From: Zhihengliuella halotolerans
GTDB lineage: Bacteria > Actinomycetota > Actinomycetes > Actinomycetales > Micrococcaceae
Direction of reading: 5' to 3'
Assembly (NCBI RefSeq): GCF_004217565.1
Contig: NZ_SHLA01000001.1
Span: 2,790,001 to 2,854,000, forward strand
DNA: 64,000 nt
How positions within the stretch are numbered: position 1 is the first letter of the stretch; each line of letters begins with the position of its first letter. This document shows positions 55,339-63,058 of this stretch, piece by piece. A model generated the notes under the pieces. The model saw only the letters and a program-made list of their open reading frames with translations, was not told the origin of the DNA and did no database searches. The position numbers and the translations under genes are program-made.

Positions 55339-55385
55339 ACTTAAGCAATCACTAATAAGTGCAGGAGTCGTTAAGCTATACTTAA
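55339..55385. promoter_or_regulatory. LysR binding region and leaderless lysR promoter
   Basis: ACTTA (55339-55343) and TAAGT (55356-55360) form one inverted repeat; TTAAG (55371-55375) and CTTAA (55381-55385) form another. TATACT (55377-55382) lies inside the second and is placed so that transcription would start at or next to the lysR ATG at 55389, with no ribosome site. Repeat 2 would occlude that -10 box, giving self-repression, while repeat 1 could activate prpF on the other strand. Confidence 0.6.
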
Positions 55386-55388
55386 ATC

Positions 55389-56333
55389 ATGATCAAAATT
55401 TCGAGTTCTGAACGGATTCTTCTCCTGTCCGACGTGGCTCGCTTCGGGACAATGACGCTGGCGGCCGAGGCACTCGGATACTCGGTCTCCGCGATCTCCC
55501 AGCAGGTCCGAAAACTGGAAGCAGAAGCTGGGCAACCACTGCTCCAACGCCACAGTCGCGGCATCTTCTTGACAGATGCCGGGAAGTCGGTCGTCGAGCA
55601 CGCCGAGCAGATCCGGGGGCGCCTGAAGTCACTCCAGTACTCCCTGGATGACATCGCGGGACTACGCGCCGGCACGCTGGCGATGGGCACGTTCCCCACC
55701 GCTGGCGCGTCACTGGTTCCCCTCGCGATCAACCGCTTCCGCAGGGAGCACCCCGGCGTCGATCTGACGGTGCGCAGCGTCCGGATCGACGCACTGCTCA
55801 AGATGCTGACAACACGGGAGATCTCCCTGAGCCTGCTTTGGGACTACCACTGGTCTCGCCTGGACACGCCCGAATTGGAGCTCATCCACCTGCTGGATGA
55901 CCCCACGGACCTCGTCGTCGCCCCGTCTCACCCCTTGGCCTCGCGGGAGTCCGTCTACATGTCAGAGCTCCTCGACGAGCTCTGGGTGGTCCGGGCCGGG
56001 CAGCATCCGATGATCGAGGTGCTCGTTCGGGCAGGGAACCACGTCGGCTTCCAGCCGAACATCGCCTACGAAGCCAACGACTACCAGGAGGCGCAGGCCA
56101 TCGTCGCCGTGGGCATGGGCGTCGCACTCGTCCCCAGGCTGGCCTTGACGGTGCTGCGCGATGACGTACGGGTGATCCCCCTCGCAGGCGAAGCACCGCA
56201 ACGACGTATCCTGCTGGCACGCATGGCCGACACTCCGCCGACCGCAGCGGAGGCCTCCATGACGGCGATGCTCAAGGAAGCCAGCCGTCGACTCGTGGCG
56301 CAGCGCGTGAGCCAGACACCCGAGGCCGGCTAG
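55389..56333 (+). CDS. LysR-family transcriptional regulator
   Basis: 314 residues. The N-terminal helix-turn-helix (FGTMTLAAEALGYSVSAISQQVRKLEAEAG, about 18-47) is followed by a periplasmic-binding-like effector domain (AGTLAMGTFPTAGASLVP; DDPTDLVVAPSHPLASRE). It is divergent from prpF and so is the likely tricarboxylate-responsive activator of prpF-tctC, and perhaps of tctAB through the shared CTTAAGCAAT motif. Confidence 0.88.
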   Translation: MIKISSSERILLLSDVARFGTMTLAAEALGYSVSAISQQVRKLEAEAGQPLLQRHSRGIFLTDAGKSVVEHAEQIRGRLKSLQYSLDDIAGLRAGTLAMGTFPTAGASLVPLAINRFRREHPGVDLTVRSVRIDALLKMLTTREISLSLLWDYHWSRLDTPELELIHLLDDPTDLVVAPSHPLASRESVYMSELLDELWVVRAGQHPMIEVLVRAGNHVGFQPNIAYEANDYQEAQAIVAVGMGVALVPRLALTVLRDDVRVIPLAGEAPQRRILLARMADTPPTAAEASMTAMLKEASRRLVAQRVSQTPEAG

Positions 56334-56399
56334 AGCGCACGCTCACCAACGCTTCGACCGCCCGGACGACTAAGAGTCCACGCGCGGCGCGTGACTCCC

Positions 56400-57578
56400 C
56401 TACTTCTTCTCGCGCGCCTTCATGTAGATCTCGAAGGCCTTCGCGAGCGGCTTGTTCAGCCGGTAGTCCCACTCGCCGAGTGTCTGCACGACGTCGCAGC
56501 CGAGCGTCGTCTTAAACAGCGTGAGCCCGGCCAGGTGGTGGTCGCGGCTCAGCGTCGGCGAGACGCCGCCGTGGTCCAGATACGCACAGCCGGCAGCGAG
56601 CGAGTCCTCGATCATCCGGTGGATGAGCGCCTTGGGAGCGAAGAGCTTGCGCTCCTGGGACGACGACGCCCCGTACACGTACCAGGATCCCTCGCCGGAC
56701 TGGACGCGGATCGCGGAGGCCAGGTCTCGACCTTCATGCACCGCGAAGTAGAGCGTGCACGTGCCCGGCGCATGCGCGTTGAGCTCGTTGTACATCGTGG
56801 TGAAGTACGACGCCGGCCGGCCTGTGAAGCCGTCGCGCTCGGCGGTCTCCCGGTACAGCGCGTGAAAGCGCTCGACGTCGTCGACCCCGCCCACCTGGAC
56901 CTCGAGCGGCCCGGAGGCCGCCTTGCGGGTCTCGCGGCGGGCGTTCTGGTTCATGCCGGCGAGCACGCCGTCGACGTCGAGCGCCTCGCCCTCGAGGGTG
57001 CGCAACGGGATGCGGGCCTGGAATTCCGGCTGGCCCGCGGCGAAGTCCTCGCTGACATCGGGCTTCGTCCAACCCGCTGCCTTTAGCTCCGCGGCGACGA
57101 ACGCAGCCTGCTCGTCGGCGAAGACCGCGTCCAGCCCGGTCATCAGTTCGGGGGTCGGCGCGTCCGACTCCTTCTTCTTGCCGGAGAGCGCCTTGCGCAC
57201 GTCGGCCGCGCGCCATTCGGCGCGCACTCCGGGCACGCCCATGCGGACCAGGAAGGCGCCCCCCGCTTTGAGGTGCGCCAGCAGCGGCCGGGTCACCTCC
57301 GCCGTCGTATTGGAGGTGAAATCGACGACCGGCCCCTCGGGGATGTACGCCAGCGTCCGCTTCAGCACCGGCAACGGCCGGTGCAGGACCTGTGCCGAGC
57401 CGACGAGTTCGTCGCCGGCGAAGAAACCGACATACTCGGGTCGCCATTCGCGCTTCACGCGGGCCCAGGCGGGCAACTGCAGGAAGCTCGCATCCGGGCG
57501 GGACGCGAGGTGGTCGCGGTGTTCGTCGACGGTGATGCGGCGGACCGAAAGCTGGGTATCTGGCACGCGATTCAGCAT
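56400..57578 (-). CDS. FemABX-type peptidoglycan bridge aminoacyltransferase
   Basis: 392 residues. Fem ligases add amino acids from aminoacyl-tRNA to the cell-wall peptide bridge, common in Micrococcaceae with interpeptide bridges. Visible: FLQLPAWARVKREWRPEYVGFF, GPVVDF, the coiled-coil-like MNQNARRETRKAASGPLEVQ, and the second GNAT-like domain with YVYGASSSQERKLFAPKALIHRMIE. ATG 57578 starts the fold. The last 25 codons are duplicated at 42838-42912. Confidence 0.88.
   Translation of the reverse strand: MLNRVPDTQLSVRRITVDEHRDHLASRPDASFLQLPAWARVKREWRPEYVGFFAGDELVGSAQVLHRPLPVLKRTLAYIPEGPVVDFTSNTTAEVTRPLLAHLKAGGAFLVRMGVPGVRAEWRAADVRKALSGKKKESDAPTPELMTGLDAVFADEQAAFVAAELKAAGWTKPDVSEDFAAGQPEFQARIPLRTLEGEALDVDGVLAGMNQNARRETRKAASGPLEVQVGGVDDVERFHALYRETAERDGFTGRPASYFTTMYNELNAHAPGTCTLYFAVHEGRDLASAIRVQSGEGSWYVYGASSSQERKLFAPKALIHRMIEDSLAAGCAYLDHGGVSPTLSRDHHLAGLTLFKTTLGCDVVQTLGEWDYRLNKPLAKAFEIYMKAREKK
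56403..56478. repeat. Right copy of the femX 3'-end repeat (intact gene end)
   Basis: Counterpart of the repeat at 42838-42912, in the same orientation. This copy is the functional end of femX. The two copies bracket 13.5 kb containing all the tricarboxylate genes. Confidence 0.85.
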
Positions 57579-57609
57579 AACGCGGGGAACCGGCCGCGCC
57601 CCGGACGAC

Positions 57610-57756
57610 TCAGCCGGTGAAGAGTTGGAGGACCGCCTTGACTGCATGAAACAGGCCATAGGCGAGCGGCACCGACACCACGGTCCACGTCAGGACCAGA
57701 GCCGGCCGATAGCTCGTGCTCGTCTTCTCGCCCTGCGGGGCCTCGACTTCCGACAT
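57610..57756 (-). CDS. Small membrane partner of the MFS carrier (48 residues)
   Basis: The frame from ATG 57756 encodes 48 residues: a polar start (MSEVEAPQGEKTSTSYRP), one long hydrophobic segment (ALVLTWTVVSVPLAYGLF) and a short tail. This matches the MFS transporter small subunit type found next to OFA-family carriers. It begins 16 bp after the MFS stop with GGGAGCG before the ATG, so it is co-translated. Function not established. Confidence 0.75.
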   Translation of the reverse strand: MSEVEAPQGEKTSTSYRPALVLTWTVVSVPLAYGLFHAVKAVLQLFTG

Positions 57757-57772
57757 CGCTCCCACTTCCTTC

Positions 57773-59164
57773 CTAGTCTCTCGCGCCGGACGGCGCCGGC
57801 TCGGAGGCCGCCTCGCCCCGCTTCGGCTCGTGCCACCGTGAGGCCACGGGGCGGATCAGCAGGTTGGCGACGAAGCCGACGGCCAGAATGCCGACCATGG
57901 TGAACAAGGCCGGCCGGTAGTCGGCAGCGGTCAGCTCCCCCGGAGTGCCCTGGGCGTCGAGGATGCCGTTGACGATGAGCGGCCCGAGGATGCCCGCAGT
58001 GGACCAGGCAGTGAGGAGCCGGCCGTGAATCGCGCCCACCTGGTAGGTGCCGAAGAGGTCCCGCAGGTAGGCGGGCACCGTGGCGAAGCCGCCTCCGTAG
58101 AAGGAGATGATGACGGCGCACAGGACGACGAACAGGGCCGTGGACGTGCTGCCGATCGTTGCCAGCAACAGGTAGATCGCGATGCCCGCGCCGAGGTAGA
58201 GCATGTAAGTGGGCTTGCGGCCCATGACGTCCGACGCCGAAGACCAGACGAAGCGCCCCACCATGTTCGCCACGGACAGCAGGCCGACGAATCCGGCGGC
58301 AGCCACTGCGGTCACGGCGACCGTGGAACCCGAGGAGAAGTAGTCCTGGATCATCTCGGCCGCCTGCTCGAGGATGCCGATGCCGGCCGTGACGTTGCAG
58401 GCGAGGACAATCCACAGCAGCCAGAACTGCGGCGTCTTGATCGCATTCGCCGCCGAGACATCCGCGTCGGTCACCATGGCCTTGGGCTTGATCGTGCTCG
58501 GATCGAAATGCGGAGGCTTCCACCCCGGTGCCGGAACACGAACGGTGAAGACGCCCATCATCATGACGACGAAATAGGCGATGCCGAACGTGACAAAGAG
58601 CTTGGCGACGGCGTCGCCCCCGACGACGCCGTCGGATCCGTACCACGAGAGCAGCTGGCGGGAGAGCGGCGCGGCGACCATGGCCCCGCCGCCGAAGCCC
58701 ATGATGGCCATGCCCGTGGCCAGGCCCGGCCGGTCCGGGAACCACTTCATGAGCGTGGAGACCGGGGAGATGTAGCCGAGCCCGAGGCCGATACCGCCAA
58801 TGACCCCGTAGCCGAGGTAGACGAGCCAGAGCTGGCCGGCGGAGATGCCGGCGGCGGCGACGAAGAAGCCGACGGCCCAGCAGCACGCGGCGGTGAACAT
58901 GGTCTTGCGCGGGCCGACGCGCTCCACCCACGTGCCGAAGACCGCAGCGGAGAGACCGAGCATCACGATGGCGATCGAGAAGATCACGCCGATGGCCGTC
59001 AGACTCGTCCCGAAGTGCTCGCGGAGCGCCTCCTTGTAGACGCTCGTCGCATACACCTGCCCGATGCACAGGTGGACCGCGAGCGCGGCCGGCGGGATCA
59101 GCCATCGACTGTATCCGGCAGGGGCAACCGTGTGCTCCCGGTCCAGGAATTTCAGCACAGCCAC
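57773..59164 (-). CDS. OFA-family MFS transporter (oxalate/formate antiporter-like)
   Basis: 463 residues, 12 helices. OFA signature elements: HLCIGQVYATSVYKEAL in helix 1, the motif-A-like FGTWVERVGPRKTM, and GYGVIGGIGLGLGYISPVSTLMKWFPDRPGLATGMAIMGFGGGA (read here in pieces: GLGLGYISPV, MKWFPDRPGLATG). Members exchange small carboxylates. Upstream, an AGTGA/TCACT inverted repeat may be its operator. It is followed by the 48-residue partner gene. Confidence 0.88.
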   Translation of the reverse strand: MAVLKFLDREHTVAPAGYSRWLIPPAALAVHLCIGQVYATSVYKEALREHFGTSLTAIGVIFSIAIVMLGLSAAVFGTWVERVGPRKTMFTAACCWAVGFFVAAAGISAGQLWLVYLGYGVIGGIGLGLGYISPVSTLMKWFPDRPGLATGMAIMGFGGGAMVAAPLSRQLLSWYGSDGVVGGDAVAKLFVTFGIAYFVVMMMGVFTVRVPAPGWKPPHFDPSTIKPKAMVTDADVSAANAIKTPQFWLLWIVLACNVTAGIGILEQAAEMIQDYFSSGSTVAVTAVAAAGFVGLLSVANMVGRFVWSSASDVMGRKPTYMLYLGAGIAIYLLLATIGSTSTALFVVLCAVIISFYGGGFATVPAYLRDLFGTYQVGAIHGRLLTAWSTAGILGPLIVNGILDAQGTPGELTAADYRPALFTMVGILAVGFVANLLIRPVASRWHEPKRGEAASEPAPSGARD

Positions 59165-59212
59165 GGGGAACCTCCTGATCAGGTCGGCCCGGCGGCCGGC
59201 TGGGAATCAAAT

Positions 59213-59228
59213 AGTGAAAGAAGTCACT
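59213..59228. promoter_or_regulatory. Inverted repeat upstream of the OFA carrier
   Basis: AGTGA (59213-59217) and TCACT (59224-59228) separated by six bases, 49 bp upstream of the carrier's start. The eight bases ATAGTGAA at 59211-59218 recur at 59317-59324 in the same divergent gap. Confidence 0.4.
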
Positions 59229-59316
59229 CGCACTCCCGAACGAACCTAGGGGCCCGAGACGGGGCCGTCAAGCCCGTCGGGCAGATCTCTAGTCGTAGTG
59301 CGCTCAAGTTGCTACC

Positions 59317-59338
59317 ATAGTGAAGTAAGCTGCACTAT
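59317..59338. promoter_or_regulatory. Inverted repeat upstream of the DUF6421 operon
   Basis: ATAGTG (59317-59322) and CACTAT (59333-59338) separated by ten bases, 58 bp before the DUF6421 start. It shares ATAGTGAA with the element near the OFA carrier, so one regulator could govern both sides. Confidence 0.4.
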
Positions 59339-59395
59339 TGGGGTGACCCAAACCACCGAGGGCGACCCGCCCGAGAGAACCGAATGGAGGGGACG

Positions 59396-60799
59396 ATGAC
59401 GTTGACCACCACGCACACCACCCGCACCGCAGGCCACACACCGGCCGCCGACCTGCCGAACCTGCCCGCATGGAAGGCACTGAAGGCCGCCGCCACCGCG
59501 CTCCAGGAGATCCAGGTCCAGGACGGCTCCATCCCCGAGCCGGCCGACCATGCCGGCGCGCTGGCACACGTCGAGACCCTCCTGGCCTCCATCGAGGCGC
59601 TCTCCGACCACCTGCCGCACGACGCCGAGTACCTCACGCTGGTGCAGCAGGATCTGCGCGCGTGGGCCGACGGCGGATTCACCGTGCCGGACTTCCTCGA
59701 TTCGCTGCTCGCCTTCCGCCCGCAGACGGAGCGCGTGGACGGGCTGCCGCATCTGGTGATCTTCCCGATGTACACCCAGAACGGCAGCACCAACCGCTAC
59801 GTCGAGGCCGTGCTCGTGCAGGTCATCTGGCCCGAGTTCATCGACGAACTCGAGGCCGGCGACTACTCGAACAAGCTCTTCGTGCCGATCCGCTTCCTGG
59901 ACTTCACGCCCGGCTACGCCACCAACTCGGCCGTGCTCTTCCCGGAGAGCGTCGCCGTGCGCAGCACGCCGGCCTTCACCTGGGGCGGCATCTTCGCCGA
60001 CCGCGAGGCCGCGCGCTTCCGCCGCGTCCTGAAGGCCGCCGCGGAGATCACCTCGCTCGATCTTCCGGCCGGCGCCGCCGAGCTCGCCGAAGACCAGCAC
60101 CTGACGGAGAAGACCTTCGTCATGTGGGACCTCATCCACGACCGCACCCACATGCGCGGGGACCTGCCCTTCGACCCGTTCATGATCAAGCAGCGCATGC
60201 CGTACTTCCTGTACTCGCTCGAGGAGCTGCGCTGCGACCTCACCGCGTTCCGCGAGTGCGTCCGGATCGAACGGGATGAAACGCGCGACGAGGAAACGCG
60301 CCGGCACGCGAAACTCGTGCAGTACGCGGTGATCTTCGACCGCATCTTCCGCTTTGCCGTGACCGGAAACCGCGTGCGCAACTACGACGGCCTCGGCGGC
60401 CAGCTGCTCTTCGCGTGGATGCACCAGCACCACGTCCTGCACTGGACCGACGGCAAGATGAGCATCGACTGGGACCAGGTGACCGGCGTCGTCGTCGAAC
60501 TCGGCGTGCGCATCGAGGAGCTGTACTGGCGCTCGATCGACCGCCCCAAGACGGCGCACTGGCTCGCCGCCTACGAGCTCGTCTCCGCGACCCTGACCCC
60601 GAACCCCGCCTCCGTGTGGGCCAAGGGGCCGGACGCGCTGCCGCTCGACGGGCCGCCGCGCGGGCTGACCGACCAGGTGCTCGACGACGAGTTCCCGCTC
60701 TCGATGTTCTACGAGGCCCTCGAGAAGAAGATCCGCCCGGTCATCGAAGCCACCTCCGGCATCACGGGCGCAACCCCGGACGCGCAGGAGGCGGCGTGA
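59396..60799 (+). CDS. DUF6421-family protein
   Basis: 467 residues, soluble. It resembles the uncharacterised DUF6421 family; notable blocks are HLVIFPMYTQNGSTNRYVEAVLVQ, TPGYATNSAVLFPESVAV, and a histidine-rich core with MWDLIHDRTHMRGDLPFD and LFAWMHQHHVLHW, which could bind metal. ATG 59396 has GGAGGGG just upstream. It overlaps the SDR gene by GTGA and forms an operon with SDR and threonine aldolase, suggesting a shared pathway. No reaction can be stated. Confidence 0.75.
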   Translation: MTLTTTHTTRTAGHTPAADLPNLPAWKALKAAATALQEIQVQDGSIPEPADHAGALAHVETLLASIEALSDHLPHDAEYLTLVQQDLRAWADGGFTVPDFLDSLLAFRPQTERVDGLPHLVIFPMYTQNGSTNRYVEAVLVQVIWPEFIDELEAGDYSNKLFVPIRFLDFTPGYATNSAVLFPESVAVRSTPAFTWGGIFADREAARFRRVLKAAAEITSLDLPAGAAELAEDQHLTEKTFVMWDLIHDRTHMRGDLPFDPFMIKQRMPYFLYSLEELRCDLTAFRECVRIERDETRDEETRRHAKLVQYAVIFDRIFRFAVTGNRVRNYDGLGGQLLFAWMHQHHVLHWTDGKMSIDWDQVTGVVVELGVRIEELYWRSIDRPKTAHWLAAYELVSATLTPNPASVWAKGPDALPLDGPPRGLTDQVLDDEFPLSMFYEALEKKIRPVIEATSGITGATPDAQEAA

Positions 60800-61521
60800 G
60801 TTACACGGTCGTCGTCGCCGGGGCCACCAGCGCCTCCGGCGTGGCGGCCTGCACCGCCCTGGCGCGGGCGGGGATGCGGGTCGCCGCCGTCGGCAGCGAC
60901 CCGGCGCGGATTGCCCGTCTGGCCGAGGCCCACGAGTCCATCACGGGCTACGCCTGCGACCTCACGGATCCGACGGCGGTCGCCGGCCTCGCGGACAACG
61001 TCCGCCGCGATCTCGGCCCCGTCGACGGCCTGATCCACCTCGTCGGCGGCTGGCGCGGCGGCAAGACTCTGGCCGACCAGACCGACGAGGACTGGGACTT
61101 CCTGCACTCGCGCGTCATGACCACGCTGCGCAACACCACTCGCGCCTTCAACGACGACGTCGCCACCTCCGACGCGGGCCGCGTCGCCATCGTCTCCGCC
61201 GAGTCCGTCGGAGCGCCGACGGCCGGCGGCGCCAACTACGCGGCCGTCAAGGCCGCCGCCGAAACCTGGACCCTCGCGATGGCCCAGGGGTACAACGACA
61301 CCCGCGCGGCCGCCGTCGTGCTGGTCATCAAGGCGTTCGTCGACGCCGCGATGCGAGCCGAGAGGCCCGACCGGAAGTTCCCCGGCTTCACCGACGTCGA
61401 GGTCCTCGGCGCAGCGGCCGTGCAGCTCTTCGCGCTCGACGCGGAGCAGATCAACGGCCGCCGCCTGCGCCTCGGCACGACCCTTGCCACCGAAAACGAC
61501 GAGACGGGAGTCTTCGCATGA
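60796..61521 (+). CDS. Short-chain dehydrogenase/reductase
   Basis: 241 residues. Rossmann opening VVVAGATSASGVAACTALARAG (a TGxxxGxG variant, AGATSASG), HLVGGWRGGKTLA in place of NNAG, and catalytic Tyr-x3-Lys in NYAAVKAAAE. Second gene of the operon; GTG start overlaps the DUF6421 stop and its stop overlaps the aldolase ATG. Its partner enzyme suggests a beta-hydroxy amino acid or its keto form as substrate, which is inference. Confidence 0.85.
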   Translation: MSYTVVVAGATSASGVAACTALARAGMRVAAVGSDPARIARLAEAHESITGYACDLTDPTAVAGLADNVRRDLGPVDGLIHLVGGWRGGKTLADQTDEDWDFLHSRVMTTLRNTTRAFNDDVATSDAGRVAIVSAESVGAPTAGGANYAAVKAAAETWTLAMAQGYNDTRAAAVVLVIKAFVDAAMRAERPDRKFPGFTDVEVLGAAAVQLFALDAEQINGRRLRLGTTLATENDETGVFA

Positions 61522-62570
61522 CCGCCACCACCACCGAGCCGGTCACCGCCGCGCGCGGGTTCGCCTCCGATAACTACGCCGGCGCCCACCCGGAGGTCCT
61601 CGCGGCCGTGACCGCGGCCAACTCCGGGCACGTCACCGCGTACGGCGAGGATCCCTACACGGCCCGCTTGCAGGAGGTCGTGCGCGGGCACTTCGGCGAG
61701 CGCGCGACCGCGTTCCCGGTCTTCAACGGCACGGGAGCGAACGTGCTGTCGCTGCAGGCGCTCCTGCCGCGCTGGGGCGCCGTCGTGTGCGCCGAGACCG
61801 CCCACATCAACGTGGACGAGAACGGCGCCCCCGAACGCGTGGGCGGCATGAAGCTGCTCAGCGTCCCGACCCCGGACGGCAAGCTCACCCCCGAGCTCAT
61901 CGACCGCGAGGCCTGGGGCTTCGGCGACGAACACCGGGCCCAGCCCCTCGCCGTCTCCATCACCCAGACCACGGAACTCGGCACGTGCTACACGCCCGCC
62001 GAGGTGCGGGCCATTGCCGACCACGTGCACACGCTCGGAATGCGGCTGCACATGGACGGCGCGCGGCTGTCCAACGCGGGCGCCCACCTGGGCGTGCCGC
62101 TGCGCGAATTCACGACGGACGCAGGTGTCGACGTCCTCTCGCTCGGCGGGACGAAGAACGGCATGCTGCTCGGCGAGGCCGTGGTGTGGCTCGGCGACGA
62201 TGACCCGGGCCTGACCTACCTCCGCAAGATGAACATGCAGCTGGGTTCGAAGATGCGCTTCCTCTCCGCCCAGCTCATCGCCCTGTACGAGGGCGACCTG
62301 TGGCTGCGCTCGGCGGGCCACGCGAACGAGATGGCCCAGCGGCTCCGCGCGGGTCTGGACGGAATCGACGCGGTGACCGTGACGCAGCGGACGCAGTCCA
62401 ACGGCGTATTCGCGGTGCTGCCCGGCGGCGCGGCGGATCGCGTGCGCGAGTCCTACCGTTTCTACGACTGGGATCCCGCCACGGGCGAGGTCCGCTGGAT
62501 GTGCTCGTGGGACACCACCGAGGAGGACATCGACGGCCTGCTCGCTGCGGTGAAGGCCGCGGTGGCCTGA
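61518..62570 (+). CDS. ltaE: Threonine aldolase-family PLP enzyme
   Basis: 350 residues. It cleaves beta-hydroxy amino acids such as threonine to glycine plus an aldehyde. The PLP lysine is in SLGGTKNGMLLGEA, with N-terminal FASDNYAGAHPEVL, FNGTGANVLSLQALL, and MDGARLSNAGAHLG for the cofactor pocket. Low-specificity L-aldolase is the closest type. ATG overlaps the SDR stop (ATGA). A hairpin 22 bp past its stop closes the operon. Confidence 0.88.
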   Translation: MTATTTEPVTAARGFASDNYAGAHPEVLAAVTAANSGHVTAYGEDPYTARLQEVVRGHFGERATAFPVFNGTGANVLSLQALLPRWGAVVCAETAHINVDENGAPERVGGMKLLSVPTPDGKLTPELIDREAWGFGDEHRAQPLAVSITQTTELGTCYTPAEVRAIADHVHTLGMRLHMDGARLSNAGAHLGVPLREFTTDAGVDVLSLGGTKNGMLLGEAVVWLGDDDPGLTYLRKMNMQLGSKMRFLSAQLIALYEGDLWLRSAGHANEMAQRLRAGLDGIDAVTVTQRTQSNGVFAVLPGGAADRVRESYRFYDWDPATGEVRWMCSWDTTEEDIDGLLAAVKAAVA

Positions 62571-62591
62571 CGCCACGCCGGCAACAACCTG

Positions 62592-62626
62592 AGAGCGGTC
62601 CGCGACATCGAGTCGCGGGCCGCTCT
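62592..62626 (+). terminator. Terminator of the DUF6421-SDR-ltaE operon
   Basis: 15-base arms AGAGCGGTCCGCGAC (62592-62606) and GTCGCGGGCCGCTCT (62612-62626), one G-U pair, five-base loop, followed by TTGT. Confidence 0.75.
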
Positions 62627-62658
62627 TGTCGTACCCGCGCCGCCGGGCACACCGAAAC

Positions 62659-62704
62659 ATACCCCTAGGGGGTACTTGACGCCGATACCCTCCAGGGGTA
62701 TTGT
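62659..62704 (+). promoter_or_regulatory. csoR promoter with two CsoR operators
   Basis: Operator 1 TACCCC/GGGGTA (62660-62674) and operator 2 ATACCC/GGGTAT (62685-62701) match the G/C-tract palindromes bound by CsoR. Between and across them lies TTGACG (62677-62682), 17 bases, TATTGT (62699-62704). Operator 2 covers the spacer and part of the -10 box, so apo-CsoR would block RNA polymerase and copper would relieve this. The start site predicted from the -10 box coincides with the csoR ATG at 62712. Confidence 0.8.
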
Positions 62705-62711
62705 CGTGGTT

Positions 62712-63032
62712 ATGGAGACGCACACCGATACGACCCACGGGCACGGCTACTCGGCCGACAAGGACGCCCTGCTCAAGCGCCTGCGCCGGATCGAAGGCCA
62801 AGTGCGGGGCATCGCCCGGATGGTCGAGGAGGACACGTACTGCATCGACGTCCTCACCCAGGTCTCCGCGGTCAACGCGGCGATGCACAAGGTCTCCCTC
62901 AACCTCGTCGAGGACCACATCGGCCACTGCGTCGTCGGTGCCGCCGAGGAATCACAAGCCACCGGCGACCCGAGCATCGTCGAAGCCAAGGTCAAAGAAG
63001 CTTCAGCAGCCATCAGCCGCCTGTTGCGCTGA
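62712..63032 (+). CDS. csoR: Copper-sensing repressor CsoR
   Basis: 106 residues. CsoR is a tetrameric helical repressor released from DNA by Cu(I). Conserved ligands are Cys in TYCIDVLTQ, and His-x3-Cys in DHIGHCVV; the RRIEGQVRGIARMVEED helix gives DNA contact. The N-terminus carries extra histidines (THGHGYS). ATG 62712 has no ribosome site and sits about seven bases after the -10 box, so translation is probably leaderless. It heads csoR-copZ-copA. Confidence 0.93.
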   Translation: METHTDTTHGHGYSADKDALLKRLRRIEGQVRGIARMVEEDTYCIDVLTQVSAVNAAMHKVSLNLVEDHIGHCVVGAAEESQATGDPSIVEAKVKEASAAISRLLR

Positions 63033-63058
63033 ACCAAAACCACCCAGGAGGAACCACC

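Noticed and set aside
42914-56333. Cassette as a transposon or prophage
   Set aside because: No transposase, integrase, phage gene or terminal inverted repeat was seen; only the femX-end repeats mark the edges.
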